Shown: positions 8,477 through 16,794, numbered from the stretch's first letter. The stretch: DNA of 64,000 nt from Streptomyces griseocarneus (GCF_014655595.1 NZ_BNBL01000007.1:201909-265908); one strand, 5' to 3'. Program-made: numbers and translations. The notes: generated by a model not told the origin, from the sequence alone.

Positions 8477-8849
8477 AGTAGACGGGCCCGGTGAACTTCT
8501 CGCCGGGCCCCTGGCCGGGCTCGTCCGGCACCACGGAGGCCTCGCGGAAGGCCAGCTGCAGCGACTTCAGGCCGTCGCGCAGCGGCGCCGCGTGGAAGTT
8601 GCTGATCTCGGTGGCGCTGGCGGTGACCAGGCCGGCCAGGGCGTGGATCAGCTTCCGCGCCTCGTCCAGGTCCTTGTGCGTCTCGCCCTCCTCGGCGAGG
8701 CCCAGGTTGACCGCCGCGGCGCTCATCAGGTGCACGGCGACGGTGGTGATCACCTCGACCGCGGGGACGTCCGCGATGTCGCGCGTCATGCTGTCGAAGT
8801 CCGGGGTCCCCGCGTCGTCGGGGGTGGCCTCGGGGGTGGCGTCGCTCAT
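8472..8849 (-). CDS. DUF1844 domain protein
   Basis: A 125-residue acidic cytoplasmic protein. ATG 8849 follows a GGAAGAG ribosome-binding site. The core VAVHLMSAAAVNLGLA and the DLDEARKLIHALAGLV helix match the DUF1844 family, which in actinobacteria is almost always next to infC. The function is unknown. Its divergent position against the infC leader is the usual arrangement, so it serves as a synteny marker. Translation could in principle begin further upstream, but the upstream stretch lacks coding character. Confidence 0.85.
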   Translation of the reverse strand: MSDATPEATPDDAGTPDFDSMTRDIADVPAVEVITTVAVHLMSAAAVNLGLAEEGETHKDLDEARKLIHALAGLVTASATEISNFHAAPLRDGLKSLQLAFREASVVPDEPGQGPGEKFTGPVYS

Positions 8850-8956
8850 CGTTGCTCTTCCGTTCTTCACGTTCTTCGTACCGCGGCGGTGCGACCAGCC
8901 TAGGGCCAGGGTCCGGGCGCGCTCGGGTGGGGACCTGCCCGGCTCGCTGGTATGCT

Positions 8957-9233
8957 GGACAACGACCGGCCGGACACCCGTGTGCCCGGCCCACAAGTGG
9001 AGGCTCCGATCTCCCACCTGACCGACCCCCGGTCGGCAGGTCTCGGGTCAGACAGGTGGCCCATCGTTCCGTACGGACGATGGGGAGCTGTCTATCGCGC
9101 CTCGCGGCTCACCGCGGCGGTGCTCCCTGAGTGTGAGGAGCCCTGCCTGTGACCCGTCCGGGGCGTTTTTTGCGTCTCGCGCGACGCGGCGGTCATACCG
9201 AAAAGACGTTACGCGGCTGTCCGCCAGGCGGCC
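8957..9233 (+). promoter_or_regulatory. Structured 5' leader of the infC-rpmI-rplT operon with attenuator-like U-tract
   Basis: About 280 nt precede infC with no convincing protein-coding frame. Seen: CCACCTG (9014-9020) pairs with CAGGTGG (9053-9059) around an inner CCGAC/GTCGG hairpin (9022-9036); next comes a stem of CCCATCG (9060-9066) with CGATGGG (9078-9084) closed by TCC-GTAC-GGA; then GCTCC/GGAGC (9122-9141), and a run of six T at 9166-9171, striking in this GC-rich DNA. A TATGCT box at 8951-8956 is a possible -10. In other bacteria L20 or IF3 controls this operon through its leader, so an autoregulatory attenuator is inferred; the RNA family was not recognised. Confidence 0.6.
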
Positions 9234-9872
9234 GTGTGGTGCTACCGAGGAGGCCCCATCAGCGCCGAGCCCCGCATCAACGACCGGATCCGAGTCCCCG
9301 AGGTGCGACTTGTCGGTCCCAGTGGCGAGCAGGTCGGCATCGTGCCGCTTGCCAAGGCACTGGAGCTTGCGCAGGAGTACGACCTCGACCTGGTCGAGGT
9401 CGCGGCGAACGCCCGTCCGCCGGTCTGCAAGCTCATGGACTACGGGAAGTTCAAGTACGAGTCGGCCATGAAGGCCCGTGAGGCGCGCAAGAACCAGGCG
9501 CACACGGTCATCAAGGAGATGAAGCTCCGGCCGAAGATCGACCCGCACGACTACGACACCAAGAAGGGTCACGTCGTCCGGTTCCTCAAGCAGGGCGACA
9601 AGGTCAAGATCACGATCATGTTCCGTGGTCGCGAGCAGTCCCGGCCCGAGCTGGGCTACCGACTGCTGCAGCGTCTCGCGGAAGACGTCCAGGAGCTGGG
9701 TTTCGTCGAGTCGAACCCCAAGCAGGACGGCCGCAACATGATCATGGTCCTCGGTCCGCACAAGAAGAAGACCGAGGCGATGGCCGAAGCCCGCGAGGCG
9801 CAGGCCGCCCGCAAGGCGGAGCGCCAGGGTGGATCCACCGCGGACGCCGCTGAGGAGCCCGCAGAGGCGTGA
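9234..9872 (+). CDS. infC: Translation initiation factor IF-3
   Basis: Codes for IF-3, which binds the 30S subunit and checks start-codon selection. Seen: the N-terminal domain (RINDRIRVPEVRLVG, then VEVAANARPPVCKLMDYGKFKYE), the lysine-rich linker, and the C-terminal domain with KMKLRPKI-like EMKLRPKIDPHDYDTK, FRGREQSRPELG and the final KKKTEAMAEA. With the conventional GTG at 9234 the protein has 212 residues. However, GAGGAGG at 9247-9253 lies inside that frame, directly before ATC at 9258-9260, so the true start may be AUC, giving ISAEPRIN and 204 residues. Rare AUU/AUC/AUA starts are the rule for infC in many bacteria and allow IF-3 to repress its own synthesis. First gene of the infC-rpmI-rplT operon. 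Confidence 0.97.
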   Translation: MWCYRGGPISAEPRINDRIRVPEVRLVGPSGEQVGIVPLAKALELAQEYDLDLVEVAANARPPVCKLMDYGKFKYESAMKAREARKNQAHTVIKEMKLRPKIDPHDYDTKKGHVVRFLKQGDKVKITIMFRGREQSRPELGYRLLQRLAEDVQELGFVESNPKQDGRNMIMVLGPHKKKTEAMAEAREAQAARKAERQGGSTADAAEEPAEA

Positions 9873-9874
9873 TC

Positions 9875-9896
9875 CCGGGGCCCTCACGGGCCCCGG
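9875..9896 (+). promoter_or_regulatory. Intra-operon hairpin between infC and rpmI
   Basis: CCGGGGCCC (9875-9883), loop TCAC, GGGCCCCGG (9888-9896): a perfect 9-bp GC stem just after the infC stop. No T-run follows, so it is more likely an mRNA-stability or partial-termination element than a full terminator. Confidence 0.55.
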
Positions 9897-10000
9897 CGCT
9901 CACTCCGGGGCGTCCCCGCCCCGGACAGCAATCAACAGTTGACGCTCCCGTGCGCCCTGAAGAGGGCCGGGGGTGCCACCGACGAGGAGAGAACGGCGCT

Positions 10001-10195
10001 ATGCCGAAGAACAAGACGCACAGCGGTGCCAAGAAGCGCTTCAAGGTGACCGGCTCCGGCAAGGTGCTCCGCGAGCGCGCCGGCAAGCGCCACCTGCTCG
10101 AGCACAAGTCGTCCCGCCTGACGCGTCGCCTCACCGGCAACGCCGAGATGGCCCCGGGCGACGCCGCGAAGATCAAGAAGCTTCTCGGCAAGTGA
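10001..10195 (+). CDS. rpmI: 50S ribosomal protein L35
   Basis: A 64-residue, highly basic protein with the family signature MPKNKTHSGAKKRFKVTGSG and the C-terminal KIKKLLG. The length matches bacterial L35 (64-66 residues). It binds 23S rRNA in the large subunit. ATG 10001 is preceded by GAGGAGAG. It lies between infC and rplT, the near-universal order, and is expected to be cotranscribed with both. Confidence 0.98.
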   Translation: MPKNKTHSGAKKRFKVTGSGKVLRERAGKRHLLEHKSSRLTRRLTGNAEMAPGDAAKIKKLLGK

Positions 10196-10290
10196 CGTCC
10201 GGCGCCACCGCGCCGAACGTCCGCACCGGGACCCAATCGAATTCGGGCCGTGTGAGAACACACCGCGGCCCCGCTACAAGGAGTTAACAA

Positions 10291-10677
10291 GTGGCACGCG
10301 TCAAGCGCGCAGTCAACGCGCACAAGAAGCGTCGGGCGATCCTCGAGGCGGCCAGCGGTTACCGCGGCCAGCGGTCGCGTCTGTACCGCAAGGCCAAGGA
10401 GCAGGTCACCCACTCCCTGGTCTACAACTACAACGACCGCAAGAAGCGCAAGGGCGACTTCCGTCAGCTGTGGATCCAGCGCATCAACGCCGCTGCCCGC
10501 CAGAACGGCATGACCTACAACCGCCTCATCCAGGGTCTGAAGGCCGCCAACATCGAGGTGGACCGCAAGATCCTGGCCGAGCTCGCGGTCAACGACATGA
10601 ACGCGTTCGCCGCGCTCGTCGAGGTCGCCCAGAAGGCGCTGCCGGCCGACGTCAACGCGCCGAAGGCTGCCGCCTGA
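10291..10677 (+). CDS. rplT: 50S ribosomal protein L20
   Basis: A 128-residue basic protein beginning MARVKRAVNAHKKRR from a GTG with an AAGGAG site 7 bases upstream. The helical N-terminal rRNA-binding tail, the LWIQRINAAARQNGMTYN motif and the globular C-terminal domain are all present. L20 is needed early in 50S assembly and represses its own operon in several bacteria by binding the leader. It ends the operon: a strong terminator follows. A short Ala/Pro-rich tail (PADVNAPKAAA) extends past the usual end and is common in actinobacteria. Confidence 0.98.
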   Translation: MARVKRAVNAHKKRRAILEAASGYRGQRSRLYRKAKEQVTHSLVYNYNDRKKRKGDFRQLWIQRINAAARQNGMTYNRLIQGLKAANIEVDRKILAELAVNDMNAFAALVEVAQKALPADVNAPKAAA

Positions 10678-10698
10678 TCCAGGCGCCACCAGGCGTTC

Positions 10699-10735
10699 AG
10701 CGGACCCGCAGGCCCCCGCGGCCTGCGGGTCCGCT
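10699..10735 (+). terminator. Rho-independent-type terminator after rplT
   Basis: Perfect 16-bp arms 10699-10714 and 10720-10735 with a 5-base loop (CCCGC), followed by GCCGTTTG. It closes the infC-rpmI-rplT operon. Confidence 0.85.
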
Positions 10736-10803
10736 GCCGTTTGCCGCTCGCCGCGCAGCCGGCGAGGCCGTACGACCCCACCCAGTGAAGTGAGCCGCCG
10801 CCC

Positions 10804-11658
10804 ATGGGCACCCCCGAGCTGATCTCCCCGCGTTCCCCCCGAGTCATCGCCGCACGGCGGCTGGCCAAGCGTAGTTTCCGGGTCAAGGAGCGCCGGTTCA
10901 TCGCCGAGGGCCCGCAGGCCGTGCGCGAGGCGATCGAGCACCGCAGCGGCGGCGAGCCGACGCTGATCGAGCTCTTCGCGACCGTCGAGGCCGCCGAGCG
11001 GCACGCCGAGATCATCGGCGCCGCCCGCGACGCCGGGGTGCGGTTCCACCTCGCCACCGACGACGTGATCGCCGACCTGTCGCAGACCGTGACCCCGCAG
11101 GGCCTCGTCGGCGTCTGCCGCTTCCTCGACTCGCCCTTCGAGGAGATCCTGGCCGCCCGCCCCCGGCTGGTCGCCGTCCTGGCGCACGTGCGCGACCCCG
11201 GCAACGCCGGCACCGTGCTGCGCTGCGCGGACGCCGCGGGCGCCGACGCCGTGGTGCTCACCGACGCCTCGGTCGACCTCTACAACCCCAAGTCCGTACG
11301 GGCCTCCGTCGGCTCCCTCTTCCACCTCCCGGTGGCCGTGGGCGTCCCCGTCGAGCTGGCCGTGCAGGGCCTGCGGGCCGCCGGGGTGCGGATCCTGGCC
11401 GCCGACGGTGCGGGCGACCGCGACCTGGACGCCGAGCTGGACCGGGGCACCATGGGCGGGGCCACCGCCTGGGTCTTCGGCAACGAGGCCTGGGGCCTGC
11501 CGGAGGAGACCCGGGCGCTCGCCGACGCCGTGGTGCGCGTGCCCATCCACGGCAAGGCCGAGTCGCTCAACCTCGCCACGGCCGCCGCCGTGTGCCTGTA
11601 CGCCTCCGCCCGTGCGCAGCGCGCGTCCGGAGGGTGCCGCTCCGTGACCTCCAGCTAG
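10804..11658 (+). CDS. TrmH/SpoU-family RNA 2'-O-methyltransferase
   Basis: A 284-residue SPOUT methyltransferase. The N-terminal 100 residues form the substrate-binding domain (FIAEGPQAVREAIEH). Knot motifs are clear: motif 1 RDPGNAGTVLR near residue 130, motif 2 FGNEAWGL near 226, and motif 3 IHGKAESLNLATAAAVCLY near the end, which bind SAM. It methylates a ribose in rRNA or tRNA; the exact nucleotide is unknown, and some actinobacterial relatives are thiostrepton-resistance-like (tsr). ATG 10804 is 69 bp after the rplT terminator, with no strong ribosome-binding site. A second TrmH-type gene lies at 57277. Confidence 0.92.
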   Translation: MGTPELISPRSPRVIAARRLAKRSFRVKERRFIAEGPQAVREAIEHRSGGEPTLIELFATVEAAERHAEIIGAARDAGVRFHLATDDVIADLSQTVTPQGLVGVCRFLDSPFEEILAARPRLVAVLAHVRDPGNAGTVLRCADAAGADAVVLTDASVDLYNPKSVRASVGSLFHLPVAVGVPVELAVQGLRAAGVRILAADGAGDRDLDAELDRGTMGGATAWVFGNEAWGLPEETRALADAVVRVPIHGKAESLNLATAAAVCLYASARAQRASGGCRSVTSS

Positions 11659-11694
11659 TAGGGTGGCGCTCCGGGGGCTCGGGAGGGGGTGCGG

Positions 11695-12816
11695 ATGAGG
11701 TACGTCAGAACTTCCGGGAGCGTGGCCGGCACCTGCCCGGCGGCCTCCCCCGCGGGCTTCGGCCTGCACCCCGACGACCTGCCCGACGGCCTGGTCGTCG
11801 CCGACGCCGCCGGCCGCGTGACCTGCTTCAACTCCGCCGCCGCCCGCATCACGGGCGTCCGCGCGGGCGACGCCGTCGGCAGGCCGCTGGAGAGCGCGCT
11901 GCCCCTGGAGGACCTCGACGGCCGCCGCTGGTGGGCGCTGACCGACCCCTACGGGGGCCTCGCCACCCGCACCGGACAGCCCGAGCGCAATCTGCTGCTG
12001 CCCGGGGGACGCCAGGTGCTGGTCTGCGCCCGCTACGTCCGGGAGCGGCCGGGCGGCCCGGTGGCGCGGGTCGTGGTCCAGCTGCGGGGCACCGAGGCGC
12101 GCCGGCGCACCGAGCGCAGCCACGCCGAGCTGATCGCCACCGTCGCCCACGAGCTGCGCTCGCCGCTGACCTCCGTCAAGGGCTTCACCGCGACGCTGCT
12201 GGCCAAGTGGGAGCGGTTCACCGACGACCAGAAGCGGCTGATGCTGGAGACCGTCGACGCCGACGCCGACCGGGTCACCCGGCTGATCGCCGAGCTGCTG
12301 GACATCTCCCGCATCGACTCCGGCCGCCTGGAGGTGCGCCGGCAGCCCCTGGACATCGCCGCCGCCGTGCGCCGCCACGTCCAGGCGCACGTGCGCACCG
12401 GGCAGAGCGAGGACCGCTTCGTGGTCAGGGTCGCGAAGGAGCCGCTGCCCGCGCTCTGGGCGGACCCGGACAAGATCGACCAGGTGCTGGGCAACCTCCT
12501 GGAAAACGCGGTGCGCCACGGCGAGGGAACCGTCACCATAGAGGTGGCACCAGCAGTGATGAAGGCCCGTGCGGAGGGGACGGCGGTCACCGTGAGCGAT
12601 GAGGGCCCCGGGATCCCCGAGGAGTCGATGGCCCGCGTCTTCACCCGCTTCTGGCGGGGCAGCAAGCGCGGTGGCACGGGCCTGGGCCTGTACATCGTCA
12701 AGGGCATCGTCGAGGCCCACGGCGGGACGATCACGGTGGGACGCGCCCCCCGCGGCGGCGCCCAGTTCCGGTTTACCCTGCCCGTGGGTGCCCCGGCCTT
12801 CCTGACCCAGGCCTGA
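11695..12816 (+). CDS. Cytoplasmic PAS-domain sensor histidine kinase
   Basis: A 373-residue kinase with no transmembrane helix. A PAS-like domain (about residues 25-135, DGLVVADAAGRVTCFNSAAARITG) leads into a HisKA dimerisation domain with phospho-acceptor His152 in VAHELRSPLTSVKGF. The HATPase domain has the N box GNLLENAVRHG (about 265), G1 VSDEGPGIPEE (about 300) and G2 GTGLGLYIVKG. ATG 11695 has GGGAGG at good spacing; an in-frame GTG at 11689 overlaps that site and is less likely. A TAGGGT box at 11658-11663 is a candidate -10. No response regulator is adjacent, so it is an orphan kinase with an unknown cytoplasmic signal. Confidence 0.92.
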   Translation: MRYVRTSGSVAGTCPAASPAGFGLHPDDLPDGLVVADAAGRVTCFNSAAARITGVRAGDAVGRPLESALPLEDLDGRRWWALTDPYGGLATRTGQPERNLLLPGGRQVLVCARYVRERPGGPVARVVVQLRGTEARRRTERSHAELIATVAHELRSPLTSVKGFTATLLAKWERFTDDQKRLMLETVDADADRVTRLIAELLDISRIDSGRLEVRRQPLDIAAAVRRHVQAHVRTGQSEDRFVVRVAKEPLPALWADPDKIDQVLGNLLENAVRHGEGTVTIEVAPAVMKARAEGTAVTVSDEGPGIPEESMARVFTRFWRGSKRGGTGLGLYIVKGIVEAHGGTITVGRAPRGGAQFRFTLPVGAPAFLTQA

Positions 12817-12855
12817 AGCCCCGCCCCACGGGCTCACCCGACCACACGCGCCCCT

Positions 12856-12861
12856 TAGACT
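12856..12861 (+). promoter_or_regulatory. -10 element of pheST promoter and 110-nt leader
   Basis: TAGACT matches the streptomycete vegetative -10; a weak CTCACC lies 17 bp upstream. It implies a leader of about 110 nt before pheS. The leader begins with tandem copies of CTTTGGCAC (about 12867-12886) and contains a dispersed repeat (12929-12959). No Phe-rich leader peptide or T-box was seen. Confidence 0.5.
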
Positions 12862-12928
12862 CGACCTTTGGCACCTTTGGCACCACCTGGCAATGACGTC
12901 GGGCTAGCGCCGCGCAGCGAAGCGAAGC

Positions 12929-12959
12929 CTGGGGGCACCTCCCGGCGGCAGCCGGGGGA
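12929..12959 (-). repeat. Dispersed 31-bp streptomycete intergenic repeat, copy A
   Basis: CTGGGGGCACCTCCC followed by GCGG-AGC-GGGGGA. A second copy lies in opposite orientation at 55699-55729, differing at three of 31 positions. The element can fold on itself (TCCCGGC with GCCGGGG). Similar sequences are scattered between genes in Streptomyces genomes. Confidence 0.65.
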
Positions 12960-12980
12960 CAATCGGAAGCACGGGAAGAG

Positions 12981-14102
12981 ATGTCGGCACCGAATAAGTC
13001 GTACGACCCTGTCGAGGTCGAGGCACTGAAACCGCAAGAGATCGAGCGCATGCGGGACGAGGCGCTCGCCGCCTTCGCCGCCGCCGCCGACCTGGAAGCC
13101 CTCCGCGAGGCCAAGGCCGCCCACATGGGCGACCGCTCCCCGCTGGCGCTGGCCAACCGCGAGATCGGGGCCCTGCCCCCGCAGGCCAAGGCCGAGGCGG
13201 GCAAGCGCGTGGGCATGGCCCGCGGTGCCGTGAACAAGGCCCTCGCCGCCCGCCAGACGGAGCTGGAGGCCGAGCGCGACGCCCGCGTCCTGGTCGAGGA
13301 GGCGGTCGACGTCACCCTGCCCCACGACCGCGTCCCCGCCGGCGCCCGGCACCCGCTCACCACCCTCTGCGAGCGCATCGAGGACGTCTTCGTGGCCATG
13401 GGCTACGAGGTCGCCGAGGGCCCCGAGGTCGAGGCCGAGTGGTTCAACTTCGACGCCCTGAACTTCGAGCCGGACCACCCGGCCCGCGCCATGCAGGACA
13501 CCTTCTTCGTCGAGGGCAAGGACAAGAAGCAGGAGTCCGGCGTCGTCCTGCGCACCCACACCTCCCCGGTGCAGGTCCGCTCGATGCTGGACCGCGAGCC
13601 CCCCGTCTATGTGGTCTGCCCGGGCCGCGTCTACCGCACCGACGAGCTGGACGCCACGCACACCCCGGTCTTCCACCAGGTCGAGCTCCTCGCCATCGAC
13701 GAGGGCCTGACCATGGCCGACCTCAAGGGCACCATCGAGCACATGGTGCGCTCGCTGTTCGGCGAGGGCCTGACCACCCGGCTGCGCCCGAACTACTTCC
13801 CGTTCACCGAGCCCTCCGCCGAGCTGGACATGGAGTGCTACGTCTGCCGCGGCGAGTCGGTCGGCAACCCCGAGAAGGCGTGCCGGACCTGCTCCAGCGA
13901 GGGCTGGATCGAGCTGGGCGGCTGCGGAATGGTCAACCCGCGGGTGCTGGTCGCCGCGGGCATCGACCCGGAGAAGTACAGCGGATTCGCCTTCGGGTTC
14001 GGCATCGAACGGATGCTGATGTTCCGCCACAACGTCGAAGACATGCGAGACATGGTCGAGGGTGACGTGCGCTTCACCCGGCCGTTCGGGATGGAGATCT
14101 GA
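12981..14102 (+). CDS. pheS: Phenylalanyl-tRNA synthetase alpha subunit
   Basis: A 373-residue class II catalytic subunit; with PheT it forms the alpha2beta2 enzyme that charges tRNA-Phe in the cytoplasm. An N-terminal coiled-coil arm (about residues 10-100) contacts tRNA. Class II motifs follow: motif 1 around PLTTLCERIEDVF, motif 2 LLRTHTSPVQVRSM and motif 3 GFGIERMLMFRH. A Cys-containing insert (MECYVCRGE, KACRTCSSEGW) resembles the four-Cys segment of many PheS proteins. ATG 12981 follows GGGAAGAG. Its stop overlaps the pheT ATG by 1 base. Confidence 0.97.
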   Translation: MSAPNKSYDPVEVEALKPQEIERMRDEALAAFAAAADLEALREAKAAHMGDRSPLALANREIGALPPQAKAEAGKRVGMARGAVNKALAARQTELEAERDARVLVEEAVDVTLPHDRVPAGARHPLTTLCERIEDVFVAMGYEVAEGPEVEAEWFNFDALNFEPDHPARAMQDTFFVEGKDKKQESGVVLRTHTSPVQVRSMLDREPPVYVVCPGRVYRTDELDATHTPVFHQVELLAIDEGLTMADLKGTIEHMVRSLFGEGLTTRLRPNYFPFTEPSAELDMECYVCRGESVGNPEKACRTCSSEGWIELGGCGMVNPRVLVAAGIDPEKYSGFAFGFGIERMLMFRHNVEDMRDMVEGDVRFTRPFGMEI

Positions 14103-16609
14103 TGCGCGCCCCGCTTTCCTGGCTGCGGGAATACGTCGACCTGCCGGCGGGCGAGACCGGCCGTGACGTACAGGCCAAGCTCATCGCCGCAGGTCTCGAG
14201 GTCGAGCGCGTCGAGCAGCTCGGCGCCGACATCAAGGGCCCCCTGGTCGTCGGCAAGGTGCTGACCATCGAGGAGCTCGAGGGCTTCCGCAAGCCGATCC
14301 GCTTCTGCACGGTCGACGTCGGCGACGCCAACGGCACCGGCGAGCCGCAGGAGATCGTCTGCGGCGCCCGCAACTTCTCCGTCGGCGACAAGGTCGTCGT
14401 CGTGCTGCCCGGCGCCGAGCTGCCCGGCGGCTTCGCCATCGCCGCCCGCAAGACCTACGGCCGGGTCTCGCACGGCATGATCTGCTCCGGCGAGGAGCTG
14501 GGCATGGGCGACGACGGCAAGGGCGGCATCATCGTGCTCTCGCCCGAGCACGAGGCCGGCACCGACGCCATCGAGCTGCTGCAGCTCGTCGACGAGGTCC
14601 TCGACATCGCCGTCACCCCCGACCGGGGCTACTGCCTGTCGATGCGCGGCATCGCCCGCGAGGCCGCCACCGCCTACGGCCTGCCGCTGCGCGACCCGGC
14701 CCTGCTGGACGTGCCCGCGCCCAACGGCTACGGCTACCCCGTCCAGGTCGCCGACCCCACCGGCTGCGACCGCTTCACCGCCCGCACCGTCACGGGCCTC
14801 GACCCCGAGGCGCGCTCCCCGATCTGGCTGCAGCGCCGCCTGCAGAAGGCCGGCATGCGCCCGGTCTCGCTGGCCGTGGACATCACCAACTACGTGATGC
14901 TCGAGCTGGGCCAGCCGCTGCACGCCTACGACCGCTCCCGCGTGGACGGGACGCTCGGCGTGCGCCGCGCCCTGCCCGGCGAGAAGCTCACCACCCTCGA
15001 CGGCACCAAGCGCGTCCTGGACGCCGAGGACCTGGTCATCACCGACAACCGCGGCCCGATCGGGCTCGCCGGTGTCATGGGCGGCGCCGACACCGAGATC
15101 GCGGACCACGAGGCCGGCCAGGGCACCACCGAGGTCGTCATCGAGGCCGCGCACTTCGACCCGGTCGTCGTCGCCCGGGCCGCCCGCCGCCACAAGCTGT
15201 CCTCGGAGGCGTCCAAGCGCTTCGAGCGCGGCGTCGACCCGCAGGCCGCCTCCGCGGCCGCCCAGCGCACCGTCGACCTGCTGGTGCTGCTGGCCGGCGG
15301 CACCGCCGAGGCCGGGGTCACCGAGGTCGTCGCCCCCAGCGGGCCGCGCACGATCACGCTGAGCGCCGACCGCCCCGACCGCGTCGCGGGCGTCGAGTAC
15401 GGCCGCGAGACCGTCGTGCGCCGCCTGCAGGAGGTCGGCTGCGACGTCTACGGGCAGGACGAGCTGATCGTCACCGTGCCCAGCTGGCGGCCGGACCTGA
15501 CCGACCCCAACGACCTCGCCGAGGAGGTCATCCGGCTCGAGGGCTACGAGAACCTCCCCTCCACCCTCCCGCAGCCGCCCGCCGGCCGCGGCCTGACCCC
15601 GCGCCAGCGCCTGCACCGCCGGGTCGGCCGGGCGCTGGCCGGCGCCGGGTACGTCGAGGCGCTCAACTACCCCTTCATCGGGGAGTGGGCCCTGGACCAC
15701 CTGGGCCTGGAGGCCGACGACCCGCGCCGCACCGCGGTGCGCCTGGTCAACCCGCTCTCCGACGCCGAGCCGCTGCTGCGCACCACGCTGCTGCCGGGGC
15801 TGTTCGCCGCCCTGCGCCGCAACGACAGCCGCGGTGAGCACGACCTGGCGCTCTTCGAGACCGGCCTGGTCTTCCGCCCGACCGGCGACGAGCTCGCCCC
15901 GGTGCGCCTGCCCGTCGACCGCCGTCCCACCGACGAGGAGATCGCCGCGCTCGACGCCGCGCTGCCCCGGCAGCCGCGCCGCGCCGCCGTGGTCCTCGCC
16001 GGGGCCCGCGAGCGGGCCGGCTGGTGGGGCCAGGGCCGCCCGTCCACGTGGGCGGACGCCGTCGAGGCGGGCCGCGCCGTGGCCCGCGAGGCCGGCGTCG
16101 AGCTGATCGTCCGCCAGGACCAGCAGGCGCCGTTCCACCCGGGCCGCTGCGCCGCGCTGCTCGCCGTCGTCGACGGCGAGGAGGTGCTCGTCGGCAACGC
16201 CGGTGAGCTCCACCCGCGCGTCACCAAGGCGTTCGGCCTGCCGGAGCGCACCTGCGCGATGGAGATCGAGCTGGACCGCCTGGAGCAGGCCGGCACCGGC
16301 CCGGTCACGGCCCCGCACGTGTCCGCCTTCCCGGTGGCCACCCAGGACGTCGCGCTCGTCGTGGACGCCTCGGTCGCCGCGGCCGACGTCGAGGCCGCGC
16401 TGCGGTCCGGCGCGGGCGAGCTGCTCGAGTCGCTGCGCCTGTTCGACGTCTTCACCGGCCCCCAGCTCGGTGAGGGCAAGAAGTCGCTGGCCTACGCCCT
16501 GCGCTTCCGCGCCGACGACCGCACGCTGACCGCCGAGGAGGCCTCCGCGGCCCGTGACGCGGCGGTCCGGGCGGCCGTCGAGAGCACGGGCGCGGTGCTG
16601 CGCGGCTGA
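14102..16609 (+). CDS. pheT: Phenylalanyl-tRNA synthetase beta subunit
   Basis: An 835-residue subunit of usual length. Domains in order: N-terminal start (MRAPLSWLREYVDLP), OB-fold tRNA-binding domain (about residues 40-155, VVGKVLTIEE), B3/B4 editing domain (about 215-400, including NYVMLELGQPLHAYD), B5 domain (about 410-490), a catalytic-like domain, and the C-terminal anticodon-binding FDX-ACB domain (last 95 residues, FPVATQDVALVVD). The editing domain hydrolyses mischarged Tyr-tRNA-Phe. It is cotranslated with pheS, and a perfect hairpin terminator follows. Confidence 0.97.
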   Translation: MRAPLSWLREYVDLPAGETGRDVQAKLIAAGLEVERVEQLGADIKGPLVVGKVLTIEELEGFRKPIRFCTVDVGDANGTGEPQEIVCGARNFSVGDKVVVVLPGAELPGGFAIAARKTYGRVSHGMICSGEELGMGDDGKGGIIVLSPEHEAGTDAIELLQLVDEVLDIAVTPDRGYCLSMRGIAREAATAYGLPLRDPALLDVPAPNGYGYPVQVADPTGCDRFTARTVTGLDPEARSPIWLQRRLQKAGMRPVSLAVDITNYVMLELGQPLHAYDRSRVDGTLGVRRALPGEKLTTLDGTKRVLDAEDLVITDNRGPIGLAGVMGGADTEIADHEAGQGTTEVVIEAAHFDPVVVARAARRHKLSSEASKRFERGVDPQAASAAAQRTVDLLVLLAGGTAEAGVTEVVAPSGPRTITLSADRPDRVAGVEYGRETVVRRLQEVGCDVYGQDELIVTVPSWRPDLTDPNDLAEEVIRLEGYENLPSTLPQPPAGRGLTPRQRLHRRVGRALAGAGYVEALNYPFIGEWALDHLGLEADDPRRTAVRLVNPLSDAEPLLRTTLLPGLFAALRRNDSRGEHDLALFETGLVFRPTGDELAPVRLPVDRRPTDEEIAALDAALPRQPRRAAVVLAGARERAGWWGQGRPSTWADAVEAGRAVAREAGVELIVRQDQQAPFHPGRCAALLAVVDGEEVLVGNAGELHPRVTKAFGLPERTCAMEIELDRLEQAGTGPVTAPHVSAFPVATQDVALVVDASVAAADVEAALRSGAGELLESLRLFDVFTGPQLGEGKKSLAYALRFRADDRTLTAEEASAARDAAVRAAVESTGAVLRG

Positions 16610-16628
16610 CGCGCCGTAGTCACGCGCG

Positions 16629-16658
16629 AGGGGCGCCCCGGATCTCCGGGGCGCCCCT
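16629..16658 (+). terminator. Terminator of pheST
   Basis: Perfect 13-bp arms AGGGGCGCCCCGG (16629-16641) and CCGGGGCGCCCCT (16646-16658) around an ATCT loop, followed by TCGTCTGT. Confidence 0.85.
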
Positions 16659-16794
16659 TCGTCTGTCGCGCATCGTCAGCGAGGCACGCTCCGAATGTCA
16701 CTCAATGGGGTGGAATCGATGGGTCAGGTCGTTACTTTCGCGTGACCACTCGAAAGAATCGAGCGCGTCATTGCTGCAATGGGGGGCCGACGGC

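Noticed and set aside
8952..9152. 66-residue ORF in the infC leader
   Set aside because: No ribosome-binding site, poor codon bias, and it overlaps the predicted RNA stems.
9742..12837. 1031-residue minus-strand open frame over infC-rpmI-rplT and the kinase
   Set aside because: It runs antisense to conserved genes and contains no recognisable domain.
13838..16318. 826-residue minus-strand open frame across pheT
   Set aside because: Antisense shadow of pheT; composition is biased and no motif is present.
16705..16794. N-terminal extension of the SpoIIE-type phosphatase
   Set aside because: The 30 extra codons lack third-position GC bias and overlap likely promoter sequence.
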